A stretch of 64,000 nucleotides of DNA, from NCBI RefSeq assembly GCF_000403435.2, contig NZ_KE159710.1, positions 248,001 through 312,000 of the forward strand, read 5' to 3'. Under the pieces are notes generated by a model, which saw nothing but the letters and a program-made list of their open reading frames with translations, searched no databases and had not been told where the DNA came from. Both the position numbers and the translations under genes were made by a program. This DNA comes from Oscillibacter sp. 1-3. GTDB taxonomy: Bacteria > Bacillota > Clostridia > Oscillospirales > Oscillospiraceae. Every line of letters begins with the position of its first letter. Position 1 is the stretch's first letter. Of the stretch, positions 1-10,572 are shown in pieces.

Positions 1-328
1 TATCCATGGCCTCCGCCTTCAAGATGGCCTTCACGTTGTGATAGTCGTATTTCAGCTTGAAAACGTCGATATACCTGGGGTCCGGCGCACCGTCGGCCAG
101 ATCGGAGAGCGTGGCCTCCCGGGCGGCGGCAAGAGCCGCGTCCATGGCCTCCGGGTCCGCGGCGTCCAGCTCCGGATAGCCGCAGTCCTGGAGGATCTTC
201 TGGACCTCCTCGCCGCTGCGGGCGTCCAAGAGCTGTTCCATCCGCTCCCGGGTCAGCAGGGTGCTCTCCATGGCCTTGATACGGGCGGAGATGACCAGGT
301 AATCGGTGTCTTTGATTCTATTAGCCAA
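1..328 (-). CDS. ntpC: V-type ATP synthase subunit C (partial, cut by window edge)
   Basis: Only the first 109 codons are present; the gene runs off the left edge. The reading starts at a TTG (MANRIKDTDYLVISAR), with AGGAGG seven bases upstream; no ATG lies nearby, and the N-terminus matches V-ATPase subunit C/d, which usually begins M-A-N-x-I-K-D-T-D-Y. In the family this subunit caps the membrane rotor ring and couples it to the central stalk. It is the last gene visible in a minus-strand operon H-I-K-E-C. The gap to the preceding ntpE (positions 329-434) is unusually long for this operon and is almost filled by an inverted repeat. Confidence 0.88.
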   Translation of the reverse strand, partial: MANRIKDTDYLVISARIKAMESTLLTRERMEQLLDARSGEEVQKILQDCGYPELDAADPEAMDAALAAAREATLSDLADGAPDPRYIDVFKLKYDYHNVKAILKAEAMD

Positions 329-347
329 GACACTTCCTCCTTGTTGT

Positions 348-434
348 GGAAGCTCTGATTCAATCAGCCTGCGCAGATCTTCGGCAGAAATTTCTGGCGC
401 AAAGACTGCGTACGGAGATGGATTCAGAGGTTCC
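348..434. repeat. Family B inverted-repeat element inside the V-ATPase operon
   Basis: The ends form an imperfect 18-bp inverted repeat: GGAAGCTCTGATTCAATC on the left and the complement of GGAACCTCTGAATCCATC on the right. The element abuts the ntpE stop codon and ends about 20 bp before the ntpC start. Its ends resemble those of other family B copies (TTAGAAxCTGTATTCA). It will be present in the operon transcript as a hairpin. Confidence 0.5.
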
Positions 435-1121
435 TTATGCCTCCGGGAACAGCTTTTTGGCAACCATCCCCGCGGTCTCCGCCTTCTGCAGGCGAACCAG
501 GGTATCGAAGGTGCAGTTGACCTCCACGTTCTCATCTTTGAGAATAAAGCCGCCCTGGATCGCTCGGGTCTCCTTGGACAGCGTCAGCATTGCCGTGCCC
601 TTGGCAATGGCGGTCACGCTGGTGGCCACCTTGCTCAAAAGGTCCGTCACCTTGGAGCCGCCCTGGGGAACGTCCGGCGCGGCCTGCTTGGCCAGAATCT
701 CATTGGCCTTGGCCACAGCGGCCTTACCCACGCGGTCCCGGTCCGCCTGAGAGAAGATAACCTCCTCCCGTCCGGTGGAGGACGCCTGTACCAGCAAGTC
801 CGCCAGCACCTGAACGTACCGCTCCTCCGGCATGGCGCACAGCTTCTCCAACGCCAGGGCGTAGGTCTTTTCCACCATTTCCTGCTTGGCAGCCAGCTGG
901 ACCTTGCGGGCCTCCATCTGGGCGACGCTCACAAGGCGCTCCTCCCGCTCTACGGCGGCCTTGGCGTTCTTCGCCGCCAGGTCTCCGGCCTCGGCCTCGG
1001 CCTCGGCCTTGTACTTCGCGGTGATCTGAGCGGCCTCCTCACGGGCGGCGGTCAGGACGCGCTCCGCCTCCGCCTGGGCGTCTGCGGTGATGCGTCCGGT
1101 GATTTTTTCAATTCCGTTCAT
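435..1121 (-). CDS. ntpE: V-type ATP synthase subunit E
   Basis: A 228-residue protein whose first half (about residues 5-95) is a long Ala/Glu/Arg-rich helix, followed by a globular C-terminal half. This is the architecture of the V/A-ATPase peripheral-stalk subunit E, which pairs with the small H/G subunit and holds the catalytic head against the membrane subunit I. The C-terminal half has the typical VIFSQADRDRVG segment near residue 125, matching the VxLSxxD pattern of the family. It lies 27 bp downstream of ntpK in the same operon. Confidence 0.9.
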   Translation of the reverse strand: MNGIEKITGRITADAQAEAERVLTAAREEAAQITAKYKAEAEAEAGDLAAKNAKAAVEREERLVSVAQMEARKVQLAAKQEMVEKTYALALEKLCAMPEERYVQVLADLLVQASSTGREEVIFSQADRDRVGKAAVAKANEILAKQAAPDVPQGGSKVTDLLSKVATSVTAIAKGTAMLTLSKETRAIQGGFILKDENVEVNCTFDTLVRLQKAETAGMVAKKLFPEA

Positions 1122-1148
1122 GTTTGAATCCCCTTTCTGCGGGGCTGA

Positions 1149-1703
<555 letters not shown>

Positions 1704-3626
1704 TTACTTTGTGATGTCCACGTATTTCGTCTCCATGGCCAGGGGCCGGAAGGGTCTGCCGCCGTCCTCGTAGAACTTGCCGAAGTACTCCAGGCACTGG
1801 AGACGCAGGTCGTGGACATAGCAGCCCAGCAGGTTCAGCGCAAAGTTCAGCGCGTTGCCAGCCAGGGAGATGATGAGGAAAATAATGATGTTGTTGGGGA
1901 TGGCGCCCAATGTATTGAACACTTGGGCGATAACGCTGCCCGCCAGCATCAGGGCCATAAGACGGGCATAGGAGAGAAAGTCTCCGAAAAAGCCCGTCAC
2001 ATGGTTGTAGAGGGACCCGAAGATGCCCATGATCTTGCCAAAGCCCTGTCCGGTAACCAGAGGACCGACGACAACCAGGGCCAGGCCCGCGTAGAGCACG
2101 ATGTTCGTCACACCCGCAGCCATGAGGCCGATGCCGATAAAGACAATCCACCAGGTGGCCTCTTCAAAGACGGCGTCCAGCACCGCTCCGGCTTTAAGCT
2201 TGCGGATGAAGCTGACGGCCATGCCGACAACGATATGCACGCCGCCCAGCGCAATAGCGCCCACCAGGATCATCAGTGTGTCGTTCAGCGGCGTAAACAG
2301 CGCCGGCAGGGCGAAGTCTCCGCCGGTGGTGAGCTTCACCACCTGGGTGAGGAAGTCCCCGAAGAAGCCGCCGGTGATGGCCCCCATGATAAAGGTGGAC
2401 ACGCCGCACAGCTGCATCAGGCCCATCATGTGGCCCATGGTGCCCTTGGGGCGGTACTTTCTTGAGACGATAGTACCCGCCAGGAACATCAAAAGCCCGT
2501 AGCCCATGTCCGCCATCATGATGCCGTAAAACAGGATAAAGAACGGCGCCATCAGGGGATTGGGGTCCACATTGTTGTAGGCGGGGAGAGAGTACATCTC
2601 CGTCACCATGTTCAAAGGCCTTGTGAACCAGTTGTTTTTCAGCTGCACCGGAACCTCGGGGATCTCCTCCTCCGTGGGGTCCGACGCCTCCCACGCGCAG
2701 CCCAGCTTCTCCAGCAGGGCCTGCACGCCGTCCATACGCTCCGCCGGGGCCCAGCCCTCGAAAAAGAGGATGGTTCCGTCAGTCAGCAGACGCTCGGCGT
2801 TAATCTCCCGGGCCTCCTCGGCCCGCAGGCGGTCAGTATAGAGCTGGAGCAGCTCCTTCTCGCCGCCCTTGGCGGCAATGGCCTCCGCCGCCCTGGTCTG
2901 CGCCCCGCGGTTCTCCTCCAGCTGCCGGTCCAAGGCCTGGAGATTCTCCGCCGCCGTGCCGGTCATTCCCTGGAAGGACACCACGCTGAACGCATGGGGC
3001 CGCAGGAGCTCCATCACAGACGGTTCGTCCGCCTGATGGCACACCAGCAGGCAGTAAATCTGCTGTTTATCCGCGCTGAGCTCATAGATCTCAGCCGCTG
3101 TGTCCGCCGCCGCCAGTTCAGTCTTGACAGCACCGGTGTCGGCTCCGCCCGGCAGAACCCCCAGCCGGAACAGCACGTTTGCCGTGCCCTCCTGCTCCAG
3201 AGGCATGTCCAGTGATCTCCATGGCAGCAAGGACGCCTGCCTTGCCAGCAGGCGGCTCTCCTCGTTCTGGAGCCGGGTCAGAGCCTGGAGCTGCTCGCCG
3301 ATTTCCCGGCTCACGGCTCTGGCCTTCTCCACGGTCTCCCCGCCCAGGAACTCCTCCTCAGAGATGGGGCGGCGCTGGATAAACAGTCCGTCCTTGGTCT
3401 GGGCGTACTTTTTCAGAGCCGCCAGGGCGGTGCCCGCCTGGGTGATGTCCTCCTTGGCGGAGAGCAGGCGGGACTGGCCCCGCCGCAAAAGCGCGGACCA
3501 CTCCTGTTCCTTTCCGTCTGGCTCGCTGATCTCCACACACCCCAGGCGCAGAAGCCCCTCCAGCAGTTCCTCTCGCTGGCCGGCCATCGCGATCACGCGG
3601 AGCTTCTTCATTTTTACAATGGCCAT
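1704..3626 (-). CDS. ntpI: V-type ATP synthase subunit I (membrane stator)
   Basis: A 640-residue protein in two parts: a soluble N-terminal arm (about 1-330) rich in coiled coil, and a C-terminal membrane domain with about seven helices starting near PLMAPFFILFYGIMMADMGYG (about residue 357). The MADxGYG motif is characteristic of V-ATPase subunit a/I, which forms the ion half-channels facing the K ring. The ATG is one base beyond the stop of the upstream H subunit, so translation is probably coupled. Full length for the bacterial family. Confidence 0.94.
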   Translation of the reverse strand: MAIVKMKKLRVIAMAGQREELLEGLLRLGCVEISEPDGKEQEWSALLRRGQSRLLSAKEDITQAGTALAALKKYAQTKDGLFIQRRPISEEEFLGGETVEKARAVSREIGEQLQALTRLQNEESRLLARQASLLPWRSLDMPLEQEGTANVLFRLGVLPGGADTGAVKTELAAADTAAEIYELSADKQQIYCLLVCHQADEPSVMELLRPHAFSVVSFQGMTGTAAENLQALDRQLEENRGAQTRAAEAIAAKGGEKELLQLYTDRLRAEEAREINAERLLTDGTILFFEGWAPAERMDGVQALLEKLGCAWEASDPTEEEIPEVPVQLKNNWFTRPLNMVTEMYSLPAYNNVDPNPLMAPFFILFYGIMMADMGYGLLMFLAGTIVSRKYRPKGTMGHMMGLMQLCGVSTFIMGAITGGFFGDFLTQVVKLTTGGDFALPALFTPLNDTLMILVGAIALGGVHIVVGMAVSFIRKLKAGAVLDAVFEEATWWIVFIGIGLMAAGVTNIVLYAGLALVVVGPLVTGQGFGKIMGIFGSLYNHVTGFFGDFLSYARLMALMLAGSVIAQVFNTLGAIPNNIIIFLIISLAGNALNFALNLLGCYVHDLRLQCLEYFGKFYEDGGRPFRPLAMETKYVDITK

Positions 3627-3627
3627 A

Positions 3628-3942
3628 TCAGTGCTTCACAACCCTTCCGACAATAAACTCCGCGGCCTCCTCCAGGTGCTGTCCGGCCGTCTCCCGCAGG
3701 GCGGCGGCCTCCGCCTGGGCAGTACGGCCGATCTCGGCAGAACGCTCCGCGGCCTTAGCTTCCGCCTGCCGCAGCAGCTCCTTTCCACTCTCCGCCGCGC
3801 TGGTCCGCGCCTGCTGCAAGAGCGCAAGTCCTTCCCGCTCCGCGTCGGCGACAATTCTCTGCGCCTCAGCTTCGGCGGCCGCCTTACGCTCTTTATTTTC
3901 GGCCTCCACCTGTGTGACCTTCTCGATTGCTTCCAGGGACAT
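3628..3942 (-). CDS. V-type ATPase small peripheral-stalk subunit (G/H type)
   Basis: A 104-residue, almost wholly helical Ala/Glu/Lys/Arg-rich protein (MSLEAIEKVTQVEAENKERK...), matching the short coiled-coil H/G (NtpF-like) partner of subunit E in the V-ATPase peripheral stalk. It is first in the visible operon and its stop is one base before the ntpI ATG. Sequence alone cannot separate a G/H subunit from another coiled coil, so the call rests on position and composition. The promoter is probably at 4248-4276, which leaves a leader of about 300 nt containing a family B repeat. Confidence 0.82.
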   Translation of the reverse strand: MSLEAIEKVTQVEAENKERKAAAEAEAQRIVADAEREGLALLQQARTSAAESGKELLRQAEAKAAERSAEIGRTAQAEAAALRETAGQHLEEAAEFIVGRVVKH

Positions 3943-3973
3943 CCGTTTTCACCTTCTCTCCTGCAACGCGATT

Positions 3974-4193
3974 TTAGAACCTGTATTTATAATCGAAAAT
4001 GCTAACTGGGCAAGGGATTTTTCCGCCGGTCAAGGAAAATTTTTCAGCGATACTCTGTGTCCCCGTAAAGGGGACGCCGGATCTCCGAGCGGCAAAGCCG
4101 CCAAAAGATCCGCCATATCACCATAAATTTTAACTTAACGGCGGCAAAAGACCCGCCCAGGCGGCGTCTGAGGTTTTGAATACAGGTTCTGAA
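3974..4193. repeat. Family B inverted-repeat element (220 bp)
   Basis: The left end TTAGAACCTGTATTTA and the complement of the right end TTCAGAACCTGTATTCA form a terminal inverted repeat. The inside contains GC-rich palindromic stretches and no convincing reading frame. The element lies between the V-ATPase promoter and the first gene, so it is carried in the operon leader. Confidence 0.6.
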
Positions 4194-4247
4194 CGCCGCT
4201 GTCAAGCCGTCCGCCGGGTGTATGGACGGTTCTACATAAGCTAAATT

Positions 4248-4276
4248 ATCATACCATATCCGCACCCACAACGCAA
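4248..4276 (-). promoter_or_regulatory. Probable sigma-A promoter of the V-ATPase operon
   Basis: Read on the minus strand, TTGCGT (4271-4276) and TATGAT (4248-4253) are separated by 17 bp. It is the best promoter-like sequence upstream of the first V-ATPase gene. Transcription would start near 4241 and cross the family B element. Confidence 0.6.
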
Positions 4277-4401
4277 GAGATTTTTCCCAGTTCCGGTGGT
4301 TTTTGACTTTCCGCTTTCCCAGCGGCTCCGGCAGATTTTCCAGTCTTTCCCTCCTTAATTCCAGAGTCTGTTTTCAAACCGGCGGAAGCCGCCTCGAGGC
4401 G

Positions 4402-4496
4402 GCTTTTTGCAGGCGGGCTGTCGCCCGGCGAGAAAATTTTACGCAGAGCGGCGGAAAAGTATCCCCTTTGGGCGTCTTGACTTTTATCAAACAAGG
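4402..4496. repeat. Family A inverted-repeat element, right part
   Basis: The right half is clear (TTTGCAGGCGGGCTG through GGGCGTCTTGAC to TATCAAACAAGG). It is nearly the same as the copies at 13081 and 51382. The left end is not recognisable; TCTGTTTTCAAAC at about 4366 may be a degenerate remnant. The 3943-4600 gap otherwise holds a family B copy, the V-ATPase promoter and the terminator at 4563. Confidence 0.6.
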
Positions 4497-4562
4497 CCCG
4501 CAGCGCCCGCGGTCAGCGGCGGGCAATGCGGCAGCCTTTGCCCGCCGCGCGGGAGAAATACG

Positions 4563-4593
4563 CAAAAACCGCGGCGGACACCTGGTCCGCCGC
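4563..4593 (-). terminator. Rho-independent terminator after the DivIVA-like gene
   Basis: Minus-strand hairpin CGGCGGAC-CAGGT-GTCCGCCG followed by CGGTTTTTG, beginning a few bases after the stop at 4601. Confidence 0.75.
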
Positions 4594-4600
4594 GCGCCGC

Positions 4601-5212
4601 TTAATCCTCTTTTTCCCTGCGCTCCAGCAGCGCCTCCAGCTCCTTCAGCTCCGCGCCGGACTGGTCCATAGCGCGGGGCAGCTGAGTGAGGTTCACCTCA
4701 ATTTTCCGCAGCTCGCTGTTGACATGGGCGGCGGTGGTCTCAAAGGTGCTCATCAGCGCCCGGTACTGGGTTTGGAACTGGTCCGCCAGCCGCCGCAGAC
4801 GGGTATTGGCCTCATCCTCCAGCCCGGCGGCCCGCTGGCGGGCCTCGCACTCAATAGCCCCGATCTGCTCCCGGAACCGGGCGTAGGATTCCGCGTCGCG
4901 CCGCAGGGCCTCCGCTTGGGCCCGCAGGCGCTTCGTCTCCGGCTCCAGCGCCTCCAGCTCCTCCCGGCGGGCGCTCTCCCGGGCCAGCTCCTCCTGCAGG
5001 CGGGTGTTCTCGGCCTCCAGGGCCTCCAGCCGGGCCTGGAGCTCCGAGACCTGACCGCCCAAGGCCTGGGACTCCTGGCGCAGGCCGTCGTTCTCCTGCT
5101 GGAGCTTCTCCTGGGCCTCCGCCGCCTCCCGGGCGGTCCTCTCTATATAACTGACGACATCCTGCTTGTCGAATCCTCCAAACGCCACGCTCTTGAAAAT
5201 ATTGTTCTCCAT
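4601..5212 (-). CDS. DivIVA-like coiled-coil protein
   Basis: A 203-residue protein. The N-terminus FKSVAFGGFDKQDVVSYIER matches the short DivIVA/GpsB-type membrane-targeting module (GFxKxDVxxYI), and residues about 20-160 form a long Glu/Gln/Arg-rich coiled coil. Such proteins act as polarity or septum scaffolds; no partner is shown here. The ATG at 5212 was chosen because the module starts there; an in-frame start at 5263 would add 17 unrelated residues. A promoter, TTGTAA-N17-TAAAGT, lies at 5244-5272. The gene appears monocistronic, with its own terminator. Confidence 0.72.
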   Translation of the reverse strand: MENNIFKSVAFGGFDKQDVVSYIERTAREAAEAQEKLQQENDGLRQESQALGGQVSELQARLEALEAENTRLQEELARESARREELEALEPETKRLRAQAEALRRDAESYARFREQIGAIECEARQRAAGLEDEANTRLRRLADQFQTQYRALMSTFETTAAHVNSELRKIEVNLTQLPRAMDQSGAELKELEALLERREKED

Positions 5213-5243
5213 GGGACCACCACTTTCTTCATACTCTTTCGCC

Positions 5244-5272
5244 ACTTTAACACACAATGCCACAATTTACAA
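5244..5272 (-). promoter_or_regulatory. Sigma-A promoter of the DivIVA-like gene
   Basis: Minus-strand TTGTAA (5267-5272), 17-bp spacer, TAAAGT (5244-5249). It lies immediately past the copA terminator hairpin. Confidence 0.6.
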
Positions 5273-5280
5273 GAGAAAAT

Positions 5281-5309
5281 GAAACAGGCCGGGAAAATCC
5301 GGCCTGTTT
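5281..5309 (-). terminator. Terminator hairpin after copA
   Basis: AAACAGGCCGG-gaaaat-CCGGCCTGTTT inverted repeat seven bases past the copA stop. On the minus strand it is followed by CATTTTCTCTTG, a weak T-rich tail. Confidence 0.65.
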
Positions 5310-5315
5310 CGCACT

Positions 5316-7832
<2,517 letters not shown>

Positions 7833-7882
7833 AGTTCCTCCCCGCGCGCACCCTACTCAGCACGCACCGCACATAAATTCCG

Positions 7883-8185
7883 TCACTTCATCAGCTTTTG
7901 GATCGTGGCAACCAGCTCGTCCAGGGTCTCCTGCCTGCCCTCCCGCACATCCCGGGCCACGCAGGTGCGGATATGCTCCGCCAGCAGCTCCCGGCTGAAG
8001 GCGTTCAGCGCCGCGTTGGCGGCGGCCACCTGGGCCAGGATGTCCGGACAGTAGGCGCTCTTTTCCACCATGCCACGGATGCCCCGGATCTGGCCCTCGA
8101 TCCGGTTGAGGCGGTGGATCAGGCATTTGTACTCCTCCGGAGAGCGTTCCTTCGTCTTATGGCAGTTACAGTTTTGAGATTCCAT
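7883..8185 (-). CDS. csoR: Copper-sensing repressor CsoR
   Basis: A 100-residue helical protein (MESQNCNCHKTKERS...) with the CsoR/RcnR fold signature (HRLNRIEGQIRGI) and the copper ligand set: Cys in SAYCPD, then His and Cys in AEHIRTC, as in CsoR copper sensors. The ATG at 8185 is seven bases after GGGAGG. An upstream in-frame ATG at 8191 is only one base from it and was rejected. The family binds GC-rich palindromes and lets go when Cu(I) binds. Two such palindromes lie in its own promoter, so csoR-copA is autoregulated. Confidence 0.93.
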   Translation of the reverse strand: MESQNCNCHKTKERSPEEYKCLIHRLNRIEGQIRGIRGMVEKSAYCPDILAQVAAANAALNAFSRELLAEHIRTCVARDVREGRQETLDELVATIQKLMK

Positions 8186-8207
8186 CGCCATGCCTCCCGA
8201 TTCACAT

Positions 8208-8257
8208 ATACCCCCTCGGGGTATTGTTATCATATACCCCTCACAGGTATTTGTCAA
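8208..8257 (-). promoter_or_regulatory. csoR-copA promoter with two CsoR operators
   Basis: Minus-strand promoter TTGACA (8252-8257), 17-bp spacer, TATGAT (8229-8234). Two CsoR-type palindromes overlap it: ATACCCCCTCGGGGTAT at 8208-8224, just downstream of the -10, and ATACCCCTCACAGGTAT at 8234-8250, filling the spacer. Repressor on either would occlude RNA polymerase. Confidence 0.88.
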
Positions 8258-8429
8258 GCGCCCTTCAAAAGAATTTTCCCACCAGGGCAAAAATGTCTAT
8301 TTTCGTATTTCGGAAACGTTTACGATTCTATATCTGTATATTATTTGAAAATTCAACCAATTTTTTCTCAAAAATTCCACAAACAGCAAGTTCCGCTCAT
8401 TCCGCTCCCGCTTCAAGAGATGATTTTTG

Positions 8430-8461
8430 AAAAAAGCCGCCAAAAAACATACGGCTTTTTT
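8430..8461. terminator. Bidirectional terminator-like hairpin
   Basis: AAAAAAGCCG ... CGGCTTTTTT inverted repeat. It stands in the 500-bp gap between csoR and mgtC with no gene ending beside it, so what it terminates is unclear. Confidence 0.5.
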
Positions 8462-8501
8462 ATTGAAATAACCGAACTTTTTACAAAAAACGCAGATATG
8501 A

Positions 8502-8586
8502 TTGACAATCTCCGTGGATGTATGGTAAATATAGATTGACAATTGCCGGAGAGCAGAAACGCAAACGTTTTCAACCAGTTCTCCGG
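8502..8586 (+). promoter_or_regulatory. Promoter and structured leader of the tandem mgtC genes
   Basis: TTGACA (8502-8507) and TAAATA (8526-8531) are 18 bp apart. The predicted transcript then has a nested hairpin at 8546-8586: outer stem CCGGAGA/TCTCCGG, inner AAACG/CGTTT. About 100 nt of further leader precede the mgtC start. It does not match any riboswitch class I recognise, including the M-box. Confidence 0.45.
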
Positions 8587-8688
8587 TATCCCGAGCGGAA
8601 GATACGATTGGGGAAGAAGCGGCAGCGGCCGGTTCTTCTCCTCTCTTATTCCCTGACCCCGCCGGGAAACGGGAGGGAGGCTGTTTTT

Positions 8689-9417
8689 GTGATCGAGGCA
8701 TTGGACTGCCTGCGGCAGTTGAACATCGCATCCGTGATGCTGCGGCTGACGCTGGCCATGCTGTTCGGCGGCATGATCGGCCTGGAGCGCGCCCGCAAGG
8801 GCCGACCGGCCGGCTTTCGCACCTATATGCTGGTGTGTCTGGGCGCGGCTCTGACCATGCTGCTGAGCCAATATGAGTACTATATGCTGAACCACAGGTG
8901 GGCGGCGCTGGCGGCGGAGGTCGGCATCCGCACGGACGTCAGCCGCTTTGGCGCCCAGGTGATCAACGGCATCGGTTTTTTGGGCGCCGGCACCATCATC
9001 GTCACCGGCCGGCAGGAGGTCAAGGGTCTGACCACCGCGGCGGGCCTCTGGGCCTCTGCCTGTATGGGGCTTGCCATCGGCGCCGGGTTCTACGAGTGCG
9101 TAGCCGTGGCGTTTTTGATGATCTTCCTGTCTGTCCACGTCCTCACCCCCATTGAACTTCTGGTGATTGAAAACGCCCGGAATATGAACATCTATGTGGA
9201 GTTCCAGTCTCTGGACAACGTTGGCGAGATCATCAACCGCATCAAGGCCCAGAATGCGCAGATCTATGAGGCGGAGGTGGATCACGGGCAGGAGAGCCTT
9301 TCCCACCACCCTAACGCCATCTTCACCATCCGGATGATCCACCAGAGAGGCGGCCACGCCCGGCTACTTGCCTCCATCTCCGAGATGGAGAGCGTTTATG
9401 TGGTCCACGACATTTAG
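8689..9417 (+). CDS. MgtC/SapB family membrane protein (first copy)
   Basis: A 242-residue protein with about five membrane helices in the N-terminal two thirds, including the family motif GxxIGLERxxxxxPAGFRTxxLVCLGAA, then a soluble ACT-like C-terminal domain (about 160-242). GTG at 8689 was chosen because GGGAGGGAGG lies eight bases upstream and the first residue precedes the first helix. MgtC proteins are linked to growth at low Mg2+ and to control of the F-type ATPase in pathogens; the role in a gut or soil anaerobe is not established. A paralogue follows 17 bp downstream. Confidence 0.88.
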   Translation: MIEALDCLRQLNIASVMLRLTLAMLFGGMIGLERARKGRPAGFRTYMLVCLGAALTMLLSQYEYYMLNHRWAALAAEVGIRTDVSRFGAQVINGIGFLGAGTIIVTGRQEVKGLTTAAGLWASACMGLAIGAGFYECVAVAFLMIFLSVHVLTPIELLVIENARNMNIYVEFQSLDNVGEIINRIKAQNAQIYEAEVDHGQESLSHHPNAIFTIRMIHQRGGHARLLASISEMESVYVVHDI

Positions 9418-9434
9418 GGAAAGGGGCAAGAAGT

Positions 9435-10127
9435 ATGCTTTCAATTTTTGACGGCCTGCGGGAAGTCACACTGCTGTCAGTGTCCCTCCGGCTGCTGCTG
9501 GCCGTGATCTGCGGCGGCGTCATCGGCATCGAGCGGGAGTTCAAACGCCGTCCCGCCGGCTTCCGCACCCATATCCTCATCTGCCTGGGCGCGGCCATGA
9601 CCACCCTCACCAGCCAGTACCTCTATTTATATATGGGCCAATATACCGACATGGCCCGACTGGGCGCCCAGGTGGTGGCGGGCATCGGCTTTATCGGCGC
9701 GGGCACCATCATCGTCACCCGCCGCCAGCGGGTCAAGGGCCTGACCACCGCGGCGGGCCTTTGGGCCGCCGCCATCATCGGCCTGACTCTGGGCGGCGGC
9801 TTCTACGAGGGCGGCCTGTTCGCCACGGTATTGATTTTGGTGGCGGAGCTGTTCTTCTCCCGCCTGGAATACAGAATGCTGAAGAACTCGCCGGAGGTCA
9901 ACCTCTACATAGAGCACACCGACAAGGCCTGCATCGAGGTCATGCTCCGCTTTTTCCGGGAGACGGATCTGAAAATTCTGAACATGGGCATTATCCGCTC
10001 TGACCGCAGCGAAAAGCACAACGCCTGCGCCATTTTCACCCTCCGCCTGAAAAAGGGCACCAACCAGGAGGAGCTGATGGACCACATCCGTGCCATCGCC
10101 GGCGTGGTATCCGTGCGGCAGCTGTGA
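9435..10127 (+). CDS. MgtC/SapB family membrane protein (second copy)
   Basis: A 230-residue paralogue of the preceding gene, with the same PAGFRTHILICLGAAMT motif, GFIGAGTIIVT loop and soluble C-terminal domain. The arrangement suggests a tandem duplication and possibly a hetero-oligomer. It is in one transcription unit with the first copy and is followed by a hairpin at 10153-10182. Confidence 0.88.
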   Translation: MLSIFDGLREVTLLSVSLRLLLAVICGGVIGIEREFKRRPAGFRTHILICLGAAMTTLTSQYLYLYMGQYTDMARLGAQVVAGIGFIGAGTIIVTRRQRVKGLTTAAGLWAAAIIGLTLGGGFYEGGLFATVLILVAELFFSRLEYRMLKNSPEVNLYIEHTDKACIEVMLRFFRETDLKILNMGIIRSDRSEKHNACAIFTLRLKKGTNQEELMDHIRAIAGVVSVRQL

Positions 10128-10152
10128 TTTGCCGCGTGCAATCGGAAGCTCG

Positions 10153-10182
10153 ATGGACCGTCCGCCAGTGCGGGCGGTTCAT
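10153..10182 (+). terminator. Terminator after the mgtC pair
   Basis: CCGTCCGC-cagt-GCGGGCGG hairpin followed by TTCATTTTG, 25 bp past the mgtC stop. Confidence 0.6.
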
Positions 10183-10242
10183 TTTGTCCATATATTAGGA
10201 ATATACGTCTTTATAGAGCGGACATTTTGTGGGAAAACGCAA

Positions 10243-10271
10243 TTGACAATTGCACAGGATCGTGATAAGGT
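10243..10271 (+). promoter_or_regulatory. Probable promoter of the glycine-riboswitch transcript
   Basis: TTGACA (10243-10248), 17-bp spacer, TAAGGT (10266-10271). The riboswitch begins about 20 nt downstream of the predicted start. The -10 is weak. Confidence 0.5.
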
Positions 10272-10293
10272 AATACAACAATAAAAGAACGGC

Positions 10294-10472
10294 ATAGGAA
10301 GTTTCTGGGAAAATGGCGTCTGCCTGCCGAAGGAGTAACACTCTCAGGTATCCGGAGGACCGGATGAGGACCAGGAATGGATGTGGCTCTGGAGAAACCC
10401 GGCAGAGCCGGGTACCGAAGGTGCAAGGCGGAATACCGCTGAATCTCTCAGGTAAAAGGACAGAGCGGACGT
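10294..10472 (+). ncRNA. Tandem glycine riboswitch
   Basis: Two consecutive gcvT-type aptamers. The first carries GCCGAAGGAGTAAC...CTCTCAGGTATCCGGAGGA. The second has CTGGAGAAACCC, ACCGAAGGTGCAA and ATCTCTCAGGTAAAAGGACAGAG. These are the conserved blocks of the class. An intrinsic terminator follows at 10518, so glycine is expected to switch transcription of the symporter gene. Confidence 0.93.
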
Positions 10473-10517
10473 TTCCGCCGGCTGTGTGTGTGCCGGCGGA
10501 TGGCCCGTTGATTTTCC

Positions 10518-10542
10518 GGAGCTGCGTTTGCAGCTCCTTTTT
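10518..10542 (+). terminator. Expression-platform terminator of the glycine riboswitch
   Basis: GGAGCTGC-gttt-GCAGCTCC followed by TTTTT, 30 bp before the symporter start. Confidence 0.85.
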
Positions 10543-10572
10543 GCCGTTCAAAACCGATTATGGAGGGATTTT

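Noticed and set aside
1812..2465. Long plus-strand frames opposite ntpI, copA, folC and valS
   Set aside because: They are antisense shadows of GC-rich genes: no ribosome sites, low-complexity His/Gly/Arg composition and no recognisable domains.
8291..8688. M-box Mg2+ riboswitch before mgtC
   Set aside because: The conserved M-box blocks are absent; only a generic nested hairpin is seen.
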